Positions 27,968 to 36,351 of a stretch of 44,357 nt of DNA are shown here, piece by piece. Where the stretch lies: contig JAJZGX010000009.1 in the NCBI GenBank assembly GCA_021804825.1, positions 1 through 44,357 of the forward strand. The letters are read 5' to 3'. Position numbers and translations under genes: made by a program. The DNA comes from Pseudomonadota bacterium (GTDB taxonomy: Bacteria > Pseudomonadota > Alphaproteobacteria > Rhizobiales > Beijerinckiaceae). The notes under the pieces are model-generated. The model ran no database searches and was not told where the DNA came from. It worked only from the letters and a program-made list of their open reading frames with translations. Positions within the stretch are counted from its first letter, which is position 1. Every line of letters begins with the position of its first letter.

Positions 27968-29443
27968 ATGACACTCCCCAATGCCAATGGGCATCCCGTC
28001 CTTGAAACGGGTGGCGACGACGATGTGATCGAGGGGCCGCTTTACGCCCCCGGCAAGCGGTTGTTTCCTCAGGCGGCACATGGACGGTTCCGCAATATCA
28101 AGTGGCTGATCCTGGTCATTACACTTGGCATTTATTACGGCCTGCCGTTCCTGCGCTGGAACCGTGGCCCGGGTGAGCCCAGCCAGGCTGTTCTGGTTGA
28201 TCTGGCGCATCGGCGGTTTTATTTCTTCTTCATCGAGATTTGGCCGCAAGAATTATATTACGTCGCCGGGCTGCTGATTTTGGCGGCATTGATCCTGTTT
28301 TTGATGAATGCGGTCGCGGGCCGGGTCTGGTGCGGCTATCTTTGCCCGCAGACCGTCTGGACCGATCTGTTTTATGCTGTTGAGCGGCTGGTCGAGGGCG
28401 ATGCGCGTCGTCAGCACCAGAGGCAGGCCGAAGGCTGGACTTTCAACAATATCCTTCATACCGGCTACAAGCACGCCCTGTGGCTGGCGATAGCCTGGTG
28501 GACGGGTGGCGCCTGGGTGCTGTATTTTGCGGACGCGCCCACCCTCGTGCATGAACTGGCAACCTTTCAGGCACCGATGGTCGCCTGGTCGTCGATTGCG
28601 GTTCTGACCGTGCTGACCTACCTTCTGGCCGGTTTCATGCGCGAGCAGGTCTGCATTTACATGTGCCCGTGGCCGCGAATCCAGGCGGCGCTGACCGACG
28701 AAGACGCATTGAACGTCACCTATCGTTATGACCGGGGCGAGCCACGCATGTCGCTCAAGACCGGACTCGCGGCGCGCGACCATGGTCAATCGGCAGGTGA
28801 TTGCATCGATTGCAATCAGTGCGTCGCGGTGTGTCCTACCGGTGTCGATATTCGTCACGGTTCGCAACTCGGCTGCGTGCAGTGCGGTCTTTGTATCGAT
28901 GCCTGCGATACCGTCATGGACAAGATCCATCGGCCGCAAGGCCTGATCGCCTATGACAATGAGAACAATATCAAGCGGCGTCTGACGGGCCAGCCGGCGA
29001 TTTATCGGATCGTCCGGCCACGCACCATTCTTTATACTATTGTCATTGTTCTGATTGGTTCCGTCATGCTGACACGGCTTGTCACGAGGCCGACGGATGG
29101 CATTACCATCGCGCATGATCGCAACCCGCTCTATGTGACGAATGCCGATGGCACGGTGCGCAACGCCTATACGGTGCAGGTCGTCAACGAGCAGGACAAG
29201 GCCCGGCTCCTGAATTTCTCGGTGCGGGGCCTCGCCGGCGCGCAGGTGCAGGTGATCGGCGTTGAGGGGTCTGGGCCGACTTTCCCCATCAAGGTCGATA
29301 GCGATGATACGCGCGACCTTCGCGTCATTGTCACCGGCCCCCTGACAACGCCGAAACACGCCAGCATCAAGGTGACATTCAGCGTCACCGACCCGCTGCG
29401 CAAAACGACCATGTCGGCGACCGATAATTTCAAGACACCCTGA
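27968..29443 (+). CDS. ccoG: cbb3 oxidase assembly protein CcoG (FixG/RdxA)
   Basis: A 491-residue membrane protein with about five helices and two [4Fe-4S] ferredoxin motifs: Cys279/282/285/289 and Cys303/306/309/313. WCGYLCPQTVW and CIYMCPWPRIQ are two further conserved Cys-containing segments near the membrane helices, and an Ig-like C-terminal domain (about 390-490) faces the periplasm. CcoG is thought to reduce Cu(II) to Cu(I) for insertion into CcoN. A longer open frame starts inside ccoP, but ATG 27968 with GAGG upstream is the natural start. Confidence 0.95.
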   Translation: MTLPNANGHPVLETGGDDDVIEGPLYAPGKRLFPQAAHGRFRNIKWLILVITLGIYYGLPFLRWNRGPGEPSQAVLVDLAHRRFYFFFIEIWPQELYYVAGLLILAALILFLMNAVAGRVWCGYLCPQTVWTDLFYAVERLVEGDARRQHQRQAEGWTFNNILHTGYKHALWLAIAWWTGGAWVLYFADAPTLVHELATFQAPMVAWSSIAVLTVLTYLLAGFMREQVCIYMCPWPRIQAALTDEDALNVTYRYDRGEPRMSLKTGLAARDHGQSAGDCIDCNQCVAVCPTGVDIRHGSQLGCVQCGLCIDACDTVMDKIHRPQGLIAYDNENNIKRRLTGQPAIYRIVRPRTILYTIVIVLIGSVMLTRLVTRPTDGITIAHDRNPLYVTNADGTVRNAYTVQVVNEQDKARLLNFSVRGLAGAQVQVIGVEGSGPTFPIKVDSDDTRDLRVIVTGPLTTPKHASIKVTFSVTDPLRKTTMSATDNFKTP

Positions 29444-29457
29444 AGGAGGGTCAACCC

Positions 29458-29997
29458 ATGAGCCAGAAGCTGCCTGACGCGCCCAAGTCCACGGATCGCG
29501 GATTCCGGTTGACAGGGTGGAGCGTGTTGTTGATGTTTGTGGCGTTCTTTGGCACCGACATCGCCATGAATGTTTATATGGCGACCCGAGCGATCAGTAC
29601 CTTTAGCGGCGAAGTGGCGTCAGATCCCTACAAGCGCGGTTTGAATTATGACAAGGAACTGGCTGCGGCACGCGCACAACAGGCTCTGAACTGGAAAGTG
29701 ACCATGACCTTCTCTCCTGGAAGCAATGGCAAGGATCGGGTTCAAGTGACGGCCCATGACGCCTCGGGTCAGGTCATTGAAGGACTGACCGGGGAGATTG
29801 CGCTCGACCATCCGTCGGATATGCAGTTCGATACCAGGCTGGCGCTGGCTGCGGTGGCTCCTGGTGTTTATCAGGCTGAGTTCACGCCGCATATGCGCCG
29901 GGCACGCGTCATTCTCAACCTCAGCCGTGGTGGTCAGCGCATGTTCCGCTCGGTCAATCATGTCGCCCTGCCGGGAGCTGAGACCAGCCATGGCTGA
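29458..29997 (+). CDS. fixH: FixH family cbb3 assembly protein
   Basis: A 179-residue protein with one N-terminal helix (about 20-42, LTGWSVLLMFVAFFGTDIAMN) and a periplasmic domain with the FixH pattern (DPYKRGLNYDKELAAARAQ, then a beta-sandwich region). FixH is needed for oxidase maturation, probably together with the copper pump FixI, and its exact role is not fully known. A strong ribosome site (GGAGGG) precedes ATG 29458. The stop overlaps the ccoI start by eight bases. Confidence 0.92.
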   Translation: MSQKLPDAPKSTDRGFRLTGWSVLLMFVAFFGTDIAMNVYMATRAISTFSGEVASDPYKRGLNYDKELAAARAQQALNWKVTMTFSPGSNGKDRVQVTAHDASGQVIEGLTGEIALDHPSDMQFDTRLALAAVAPGVYQAEFTPHMRRARVILNLSRGGQRMFRSVNHVALPGAETSHG

Positions 29998-32227
29998 AAC
30001 AGCCGACATGTCGCATTTCGTCAGGTCGCGGGGTGGCCACGACCAAATGGAAGCGGCTGTCGAAGGGATTCACTGCGCCGGCTGCCTGTCGCGCATTGAA
30101 AAGGGTATCCAGACATTGCCGGGGGTGACGTCGGCCCGGGTCAATTTCACCCAGAAGCGCTTGAGCGTGGAGTGGGGGGAAGGCAGCGCCGACCCCAGCG
30201 CCGTGCTCGGCAAGCTCAATCAACTGGGCTATCGAGGCCATGCCTTTGCGCCCGCAGCCGTCGAGGCCGATGAAAAGGCGCGCGGCGACATGCTCGCGCG
30301 GTCGCTGGCGGTCGCGGCTTTCGCCATGATGAATGTGTTGCTGCTGTCGATTTCAATTTGGGCCGGGGGCATGTCAAATGACACGCGCAACCTGTTCCAT
30401 GCGATTTCCGCGGTGATCGCCATCCCTTCGATCGCTTATGCGGGACGGCCATTTTTCAATTCTGCCGCGCGGGTGCTGCGCCATGGTGGCTTGAACATGG
30501 ATGTGCCGATCTCGGTCGGTGTGCTGCTGGCAACGGGTTTGTCGGTGGTGGAGACCTTGCGGCATGCGCGCGAGGTCTACTTCGATTCCGTGTTGATGTT
30601 GCTGATGTTTCTGCTTGCCGGGCGGGTTCTGGATCAGGCCATGCGGCGCAAGATGCGCAGCGCCGCGGTGAACCTCGCCGCCTTGCGGGCGCTCAATGCC
30701 GAACGTATCGAGGCCAATGGGCAGGTGACCACAGTGCCGGTCGAAGCGCTGCTGCCGGGTGACTGCGTCATTGTGCGGCCGGGCAACCGCATCCCGGCAG
30801 ATGGTGTGGTGACGCTGGGCCAATCGAGCATCGATGCCAGCCTGGTGACCGGCGAGACTGTGCCACAGGATGCGACAGCGGGGAGTGCGGTTTATGCCGG
30901 CACGCTCAATGGCGAAGGCCAACTGACCCTGAGAGTGCGGGCGGCGACAGGCGACAGCCTGATGGATGAGATCGAGAAACTGATTGCTGCTGCTGAGACG
31001 GCGCGGTCAGGCTACCGCCATCTCGCCGACCGGGCTGCGGCACTTTATGCGCCGGTGGTGCATCTTGCTGCGCTGCTGACCGGTCTCGGCTGGTATTTTT
31101 TCGGCCATATGAGCCTGCATGATGCGCTTGTCGCGGCCATTTCGGTGCTGATCATCACCTGCCCCTGTGCGTTGGCTTTGGCGGTGCCAGCGGTTCAGGT
31201 GGTGGCTTCCGGCGCCCTGTTCCGCGCCGGAATCATCCTTCGCCATGGCGATGCGATCGAGCGCCTGGCGGCGGTTGATACGGTGGTGTTTGACAAGACC
31301 GGCACATTGACCTTGCCGGAGCCGCAAGTGATGCCGACCGACCTTGCCGCCGGAATGGTACAGGCAGCGGCCCGACTGGCGCTTTCGAGCCACCATCCGC
31401 TGGCGCGCGCCTTGGCGCGACTCAGCCTCGAGCGCGCGCCCTGCACCGACGCGGCGGAAACCGCTGGTCAGGGCGTCAGTGGCACCATTGATGGCAAGAG
31501 CGCCCGGCTCGGGAGCCCTGCCTTCTGTGGCTTGGTGGCAACTGCAACGGTTGCGGATGATGCCAAAGCCTCAGTGCTGGCGTTCCGCTGGGGTGAGGAA
31601 ACAGCACTGATTCCCATCCGGCAGGCGCTGCGGGCTGACGTGCCGCAAGTGGTGCAGGCTTTGCGGGATATGGGGCTGGCGCTGATGATCGTTTCGGGGG
31701 ATCGCGCAGGCCCGGTGCAGGCCGTGGCGGAATCACTGGACATCGCCGATTGGCGGGCCGGGGTACGGCCAGCCGACAAGGTGGCGCTGCTTGAGGAACT
31801 GGCACGCCAGGGCCACAAGGTGCTGATGGTCGGCGACGGACTCAATGATGCCGCGGCGCTGGCCAGCGCGCAGGCCTCGCTTTCGCCTGTGAGCGCCTCT
31901 GACATCACTCAGGCGGTTGCTGATGGCATATTCACCGGCGACAAGCTGACGCCCGTGCGCGAGGCTCTGCGGGTCTCACGGCGCAGCGCCCGTCTTATTC
32001 ACCAGAACCTCGGTCTTGCCGCGCTCTATAACATGATTGCGGTTCCCCTCGCTGTGATGGGCCATGTCTCGCCCTTGATGGCCGCCATCGCCATGTCGGT
32101 ATCGTCGATTCTGGTGACTGTGAATTCGTTGCGGGCGAAAGGCGGGCTCCTCAGCGCCTTCGTCGCCGACGAGAAAGATGATACAAGTGCTTCGGAGCTA
32201 GCGCTCTCCGGGCTGACGTGCTGTTGA
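29990..32227 (+). CDS. ccoI: Copper-transporting P1B-type ATPase for cbb3 assembly (FixI/CcoI)
   Basis: A 745-residue P-type ATPase. An N-terminal heavy-metal domain has GIHCAGC (Cys29, Cys32), the transmembrane metal site is Cys391-Pro392-Cys393 in TCPCALALAVP, the phosphorylation motif DKTGTL is at Asp435 and the hinge GDGLNDAAAL is near residue 620. It exports Cu(I) to the periplasm for the CuB centre of CcoN. Context (fixH before, ccoS after) marks it as FixI/CcoI rather than the general copper detoxifying CopA. I chose ATG 29990, which overlaps the fixH stop; an open extension upstream lies within fixH. Confidence 0.95.
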   Translation: MAETADMSHFVRSRGGHDQMEAAVEGIHCAGCLSRIEKGIQTLPGVTSARVNFTQKRLSVEWGEGSADPSAVLGKLNQLGYRGHAFAPAAVEADEKARGDMLARSLAVAAFAMMNVLLLSISIWAGGMSNDTRNLFHAISAVIAIPSIAYAGRPFFNSAARVLRHGGLNMDVPISVGVLLATGLSVVETLRHAREVYFDSVLMLLMFLLAGRVLDQAMRRKMRSAAVNLAALRALNAERIEANGQVTTVPVEALLPGDCVIVRPGNRIPADGVVTLGQSSIDASLVTGETVPQDATAGSAVYAGTLNGEGQLTLRVRAATGDSLMDEIEKLIAAAETARSGYRHLADRAAALYAPVVHLAALLTGLGWYFFGHMSLHDALVAAISVLIITCPCALALAVPAVQVVASGALFRAGIILRHGDAIERLAAVDTVVFDKTGTLTLPEPQVMPTDLAAGMVQAAARLALSSHHPLARALARLSLERAPCTDAAETAGQGVSGTIDGKSARLGSPAFCGLVATATVADDAKASVLAFRWGEETALIPIRQALRADVPQVVQALRDMGLALMIVSGDRAGPVQAVAESLDIADWRAGVRPADKVALLEELARQGHKVLMVGDGLNDAAALASAQASLSPVSASDITQAVADGIFTGDKLTPVREALRVSRRSARLIHQNLGLAALYNMIAVPLAVMGHVSPLMAAIAMSVSSILVTVNSLRAKGGLLSAFVADEKDDTSASELALSGLTCC

Positions 32228-32239
32228 GGGTGATGTGCC

Positions 32240-32398
32240 ATGTCGATCTTGCTGATGATGGTGCCCGCTGCGCTTGCCTTGGGGTTGATGGGACTGGGCG
32301 GCTTCATCTGGAGCCTTAAACACCGCCAGTTTGAGGACCCGGAAGGGGCAGCCCTGCGCATCCTCACCGACGATGATATCGAGAACCAAGGCCACTGA
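32240..32398 (+). CDS. ccoS: cbb3 oxidase maturation protein CcoS
   Basis: A 52-residue protein with one membrane helix (about 3-25, MVPAALALGLMGLGGFIW) and the CcoS signature after it: FIWSLKHRQFEDPEGAALRIL, where QFEDPEG is the conserved core. CcoS is required for insertion of heme b and CuB into CcoN. It ends the cluster 12 bases after ccoI. Confidence 0.93.
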   Translation: MSILLMMVPAALALGLMGLGGFIWSLKHRQFEDPEGAALRILTDDDIENQGH

Positions 32399-32752
32399 TC
32401 GCGTTTTGTCACATGAAGCGCTGCTGGCTTTGCCCTCGCCCTGCGTGGCATCGAGCCGCCTCTGGCATTGGCGCGAGGGGCTTGGCATCATACCAAAATG
32501 CGCCTTGAATTGATGGGCAACGCGGCATTTTTCGATTGGTGCCCGGCACAAAAGCGGGCCGAGTGGCGAGGCCGCAGCCTTGCAATGTTCAAGTCTGAAC
32601 TGTTGCCATTGTGCAACACGCGAAACATGACCAGCGCAAAGCTGATCACAATGCCGAGAGGTGCCTTGCAAGGCGTGGCGAGAAATGATTGAAATCGCTA
32701 CACGAATCTGACGCTTTCTTCTGTCTCCCCCTTCTTGACCTCAGGAATTCCC
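32399..32752. other. Intergenic region without a recognisable gene
   Basis: About 350 bases between ccoS and the outer-membrane protein gene. Short open frames on both strands have no recognisable domain or good ribosome site. CCCTCG near 32430 and CGAGGG near 32475 could pair over a long loop, and no U-tract terminator or FixK box was seen. It may hold the promoter of the next gene. Confidence 0.5.
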
Positions 32753-33466
32753 ATGCAACGCAAATTCCTTGCGACGGTGATATTTTCGGCATTCGCGCTC
32801 GGAAGCGCCTATGGGGCGGATTTACCGACACGAGATCATGCTCCTGTCTTGAAGGGCCCGAGTGCTGTCGCCCCGGTTTTCTCGTGGGCGGGATTTTATG
32901 CCGGAGCAGATGCCGGCTATGTCAACAGTTTCGCGCATACAGTGTTCCTGAATGCGGGCAATCCCGTCTATTCCACCGACGCCAACGGTGCGACGCTTGG
33001 ATTGCTGGCTGGGTATAATTTCCAGCATGGCAACCTGGTTTTCGGGCTTGAAGGCGACGGCGCTCTGATGTCGGGGGCCGGCTCCAAATTTCCTGCCAAT
33101 CCAGTCGGGACCATAACTCTGCACGCGCGCGAAGATGCTTCGGGGCATATCCGCGCACGATTTGGCTATGCTTTCGGTCCTGCGCTGCTTTATGCCGCAG
33201 GCGGTTTGAGCCTGGCCGATGAGAAATTGAGTTTGACGGGCGTTGGCGTGCCGACTTTGACGATCACGAAAACGATGTTGGGCTATAGTGTCGGGGCAGG
33301 TGCCGAATATGCGTTTGCACCGCACTGGATCGGACGGCTCGAATATATTCACGATGAGTTCGGGTCGAGATTCTTCGATTATGGTGCGTTGAATGTGGCC
33401 TATACGAACCGCACTGCGCAACTCCGCGACGATTTGGTGCGCGCCGCACTGATTTGCAAGTTTTGA
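32753..33466 (+). CDS. Omp25/Omp31-like outer-membrane beta-barrel protein
   Basis: A 237-residue protein with a signal peptide (FLATVIFSAFALGSAYGA, cut before DLP), then the motif FSWAGFYAGADAGYV that opens the eight-stranded barrels of the alphaproteobacterial OMP_b-brl family, and a final phenylalanine (LICKF) typical of outer-membrane proteins. LLAGYNFQHGNLVFGLEGD and VGAGAEYAFAPHWIGRLEYIHD are further family-type strands. Such proteins are mostly structural. ATG 32753 follows AGGA by six bases. It sits between the oxidase cluster and fixL without clear functional connection. Confidence 0.88.
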   Translation: MQRKFLATVIFSAFALGSAYGADLPTRDHAPVLKGPSAVAPVFSWAGFYAGADAGYVNSFAHTVFLNAGNPVYSTDANGATLGLLAGYNFQHGNLVFGLEGDGALMSGAGSKFPANPVGTITLHAREDASGHIRARFGYAFGPALLYAAGGLSLADEKLSLTGVGVPTLTITKTMLGYSVGAGAEYAFAPHWIGRLEYIHDEFGSRFFDYGALNVAYTNRTAQLRDDLVRAALICKF

Positions 33467-33596
33467 ACAGATTTGAAGTCGCGGCGCTTTATGGCGCCAC
33501 ATGATGCTTTGAGCGCCAGGGCAAGGGGTGCTCGCGCGCCTGCGGGCGGTGTGGTCAAGGCCGATATTGGCGGCGTCATCTGATGTTCTGGCATTG

Positions 33597-33610
33597 GTCA
33601 CAAAAGTGAC
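33597..33610. promoter_or_regulatory. Palindrome upstream of fixL
   Basis: GTCAC-AAAA-GTGAC is a perfect inverted repeat with five-base arms, 55 bases before the fixL ATG. Position fits an operator of the fixLJ promoter, but it does not match the FixK consensus and could be chance. Confidence 0.3.
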
Positions 33611-33664
33611 AGATGGGTTTTGCCGCGTTATGACCGTGCTGTGGTCTTCGCGAGATATTAGTGC

Positions 33665-35170
33665 ATGTCCGGGCAAAACTCCTCATCTGATCGTCTGTCG
33701 GCCTGCCTTGACCTTGCCTCTGAGGCTTTTGTCGGCGTGAATGCCGATCAGCAGATCAGTGCCTGCAATCACGCCGCAGAACGATTGTTCGGTGTCACCG
33801 CCAAACTCGCCCTTGGCCAGCCGCTTGGCTGGTTGCAGCCGCATAATCCTGATGCAATGCCCTCGCTCGTCAAGCTGGTGACGCAACCCGACATGGCAGG
33901 GTCACCCATGCACAAATGCCGCGCGGAAGACGGCCGGACGCAGGATTTGTCCGTTCGATGTGCAACCCTTGCGGACGGCGGTGCCATGCTGTGCTTCGCA
34001 CCGGGCCCGGTAGCGTCGCAAAATCAGGGAATCGAGGAACGCGAAGCTCACATCAATTCCGTGCTGGCGACGGTGCCTGACGCCATGATCGAAATCGACA
34101 CGGCCGGGGTCATTCAAGCGTTCAGCACGGCGGCAGAACGGCTTTTTGGATTCAGGCGCGAAGACATAGTGGGGCAGAACATTTCCAAGCTGATGCCGGA
34201 GCCATATCGCACGCATCATGACCGGTATCTTGAGCATTATCTCGCGACCGGCGAGCGGCGGATCATCGGTATCGGCCGCGTGGTCGTCGGCCAGCGGGCT
34301 GATCTTTCGACATTTCCGATGGAACTGACGGTCGGCGAGGTGCACACCGGCTCAAAGCATTTTTTCATCGGCTTCGTGCGCGACATCACTGAACGGCAGG
34401 AAGTGCGCAAGCGGTTGCAGGAATTGCAATCCGAACTCATCCATATGTCGCGCATCACCACGCTCGGAGAAATGGCTTCAACCCTTGCTCATGAAATCAA
34501 CCAGCCACTCTCAGCCATCGCCAATTACCTGCAAGGGGCACAAAAGCTGATTGCCGACGGGGACAGCGAGGCCTTGCCGCGTGCGGCGGACGCACTGGGG
34601 CGGGCGACCCGGCAGACGCTGCGTCTTGGTGAAATCATCCGCAACATGCGCGGGGTGGCGGCGCGTGGCGAGGTCGGCCGCCAAAACGTCGAGGTTGCCT
34701 CGATGATCGAGGAAGCCTGCGCGCTGGCTCTCGTCGGCGCGGCCTCGCAAAGCGTGCGCGTGAGCTTTGAAATTGCCGCCGATTTGCCGCCGGTCCATGC
34801 CAACGCCATACAGATTCAGCAGGTATTGCTGAATCTGGTGCGCAATGCGATGGACGCGATGGAAGCGACGAGCCCGAAACAGATGAACGTCGCGGCGCAG
34901 CTGCTCTCGCCTGATCGGGTGATCATCAGCGTCAGCGATACCGGCCCCGGCCTCGATCCGGACGCCTCGGATCATTTGTTTCAGTCGTTTTTCACCACCA
35001 AACCCGGCGGCCTTGGCGTCGGTCTGTCGATTTCGCGAACCATTGTCGAGGCCCATGGTGGCCGGATTTTCTTCACGCCCCTGACGCCGCAAGGCGCGAA
35101 ATTCAGCTTCACGCTGCCCCTTCCGTCCAAGGTCGATGACGCTGCGGCAAGGTCAAGACATGATCCATGA
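33665..35170 (+). CDS. fixL: Oxygen-sensing heme-PAS histidine kinase FixL
   Basis: A 501-residue soluble sensor with two PAS domains (about 15-110 and 128-245) and a kinase core. The second PAS is the heme domain: His185 in THHDRYLEHY fits the proximal heme ligand, and IIGIGR places Arg205 as the residue that contacts bound O2 (Arg220 in Bradyrhizobium FixL). The kinase has the H-box LAHEINQPLS (His276), the N-box NLVRNAMDA, DTGPG and GLGVGLSISR. FixL autophosphorylates when O2 leaves the heme and passes the phosphate to FixJ. There are no membrane helices, as in Bradyrhizobium-type FixL. Its end overlaps fixJ by 11 bases. The distal-pocket position corresponding to His214 is Arg199 here. 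Confidence 0.95.
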   Translation: MSGQNSSSDRLSACLDLASEAFVGVNADQQISACNHAAERLFGVTAKLALGQPLGWLQPHNPDAMPSLVKLVTQPDMAGSPMHKCRAEDGRTQDLSVRCATLADGGAMLCFAPGPVASQNQGIEEREAHINSVLATVPDAMIEIDTAGVIQAFSTAAERLFGFRREDIVGQNISKLMPEPYRTHHDRYLEHYLATGERRIIGIGRVVVGQRADLSTFPMELTVGEVHTGSKHFFIGFVRDITERQEVRKRLQELQSELIHMSRITTLGEMASTLAHEINQPLSAIANYLQGAQKLIADGDSEALPRAADALGRATRQTLRLGEIIRNMRGVAARGEVGRQNVEVASMIEEACALALVGAASQSVRVSFEIAADLPPVHANAIQIQQVLLNLVRNAMDAMEATSPKQMNVAAQLLSPDRVIISVSDTGPGLDPDASDHLFQSFFTTKPGGLGVGLSISRTIVEAHGGRIFFTPLTPQGAKFSFTLPLPSKVDDAAARSRHDP

Positions 35171-35759
35171 TCCCGTCATTCATCTGGTGGATGATGATGC
35201 CGATGTGCGCCATGCGCTGGCCTTCGCCCTGACGACGTCAGGCTGGGCCGTCCGGGTCTATGCCAGCGCCGAGGCGTTTCTGGCGTCATGGCCCGGCACC
35301 CAGGCCGGCTGTCTGGTCGCGGATTTGCGGATGCCTGGCATGGATGGGCTGGAATTGATCCAGCACCTGCGCGCGCTCGATCCTGATTTCCCGGCTATCA
35401 TGATGACGGGGCATGGCGACATAAGGCTGGCCGTGGCCGCCATGAAAGCCGGGGCCAGCGATTTCATCGAGAAACCGTTTGATGACGCCACGCTGCGCAC
35501 AGCCATCGGCGAGGCCATCGGCAAGGCAGGCAACAAAAGCGAACAGCCCGTTGCCGATCGGCCGGATGCCGGACGGCGCGAGCGGCTTACCCAGCGGGAA
35601 AATGAAGTGCTTGACGGGCTGCTCGATGGCCACTCCAACAAGACCATTGCCTTGGCGCTTGGCATCAGCCCGCGCACGGTGGAAACCCATCGCGCCAGCA
35701 TCATGATGAAAATGGCGGTCAAGAGCCTGCCGGAACTGGTGCGCGCCTGCATAGTTTGA
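35160..35759 (+). CDS. fixJ: Response regulator FixJ
   Basis: A 199-residue regulator: receiver domain (about 4-120) with the acidic cluster Asp11-Asp13, phosphoacceptor Asp55 in CLVADLRMPGMDG, Thr83 in MMTGHGD and Lys105 in IEKPFD, then a LuxR-type helix-turn-helix (LTQRENEVLDGLLDG, NKTIALALGISPRTVETHR). Phosphorylated FixJ activates fixK and, in some species, fixT. ATG 35160 is chosen, within the 3' end of fixL; a GTG-type extension to 35136 is less likely. Operon structure with fixL is evident from the overlap. Confidence 0.95.
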   Translation: MIHDPVIHLVDDDADVRHALAFALTTSGWAVRVYASAEAFLASWPGTQAGCLVADLRMPGMDGLELIQHLRALDPDFPAIMMTGHGDIRLAVAAMKAGASDFIEKPFDDATLRTAIGEAIGKAGNKSEQPVADRPDAGRRERLTQRENEVLDGLLDGHSNKTIALALGISPRTVETHRASIMMKMAVKSLPELVRACIV

Positions 35760-35868
35760 GGCGCGGAGGCAAGAATGCGTGCGCGGCATGACTTAAGTCA
35801 TTCGCTGCCAACGACGCACCGCTTAAATTGCCAGCTCCACACAAATCGGGACAATTGCGGAAAAACCA

Positions 35869-36264
35869 ATGGCTGTTCGATCCAGCGGATCACTGGTGCA
35901 ATTGGCTTGCGGGCAAGATGAGCTTGCCTCCTCGCTGCGGTTCGTGCTGGAAAGCGACGGCTACAAGGTCGCTGCCTTTTCCACGGTGGAAGCTGCCTGT
36001 GCCGCGCCGCGCGATACGACCGCTCTCTGTCTGGTGGCGCATTTGCCAGTGGTCTGCACCATGGATCGCCTCTGCCCCTGTTCTGCCATGAAGCAGGAAC
36101 TGGCCGTGCCGTTGATTGCCATCCTCGACGATCCGTCACCGCCGCAATTGACCTGCTGCCTGCTGCGGCATGCCTGCGCCCGGCTCACCATGCCACTGCT
36201 CGGGGGCAGTTTGCTGGCGGCGGTGCAAGCCTGCCAAGATGAGCCGCGAATCTCACATCCGTAA
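35869..36264 (+). CDS. Cysteine-rich degenerate receiver protein, FixT-like candidate
   Basis: A 131-residue protein that can be aligned by eye with the FixJ receiver: QLACGQDELASSLRFVL matches HLVDDDADVRHALAF, and CLVAHLP matches CLVADLR, so the phosphoacceptor Asp is replaced by His58 and the acidic cluster is lost (CGQ). The Thr and Lys positions are also replaced (Leu and Met). It has ten cysteines (14, 44, 54, 63, 69, 71, 96, 97, 103, 122), far above the local average. FixT of Sinorhizobium and Caulobacter is a receiver-like inhibitor of FixL; the Caulobacter protein has been reported to bind an Fe-S cluster. Location between fixJ and fixK supports a FixT-type role, but direct homology is not shown. 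ATG 35869 follows GGAAA. Confidence 0.7.
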   Translation: MAVRSSGSLVQLACGQDELASSLRFVLESDGYKVAAFSTVEAACAAPRDTTALCLVAHLPVVCTMDRLCPCSAMKQELAVPLIAILDDPSPPQLTCCLLRHACARLTMPLLGGSLLAAVQACQDEPRISHP

Positions 36265-36285
36265 TATCCCTGAGGAACCCTACGA
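36258..36285. promoter_or_regulatory. Possible FixJ-binding region upstream of fixK
   Basis: The sequence TCCGTAATATCCCTGAGGAA (from 36258) resembles the GTAATTTCCCTTA-type FixJ sites of rhizobia, and lies about 70-95 bases before the fixK start. The match is partial and made from memory, so confidence is low. Confidence 0.3.
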
Positions 36286-36351
36286 ATAGGCAGCGTCGGC
36301 TGCGCAATTTATGTTGCCCTCGTTGCGGCCATTGTGGGGAATGATGCGGAT

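Noticed and set aside
29798-29989. An N-terminal extension of ccoI into fixH
   Set aside because: It is out-of-frame fixH sequence; ATG 29990 starts just before the metal-binding domain.
32468-32692. A 74-codon plus-strand frame after ccoS
   Set aside because: There is no domain, signal or ribosome site, and the frame has no resemblance to known cbb3 accessory proteins.
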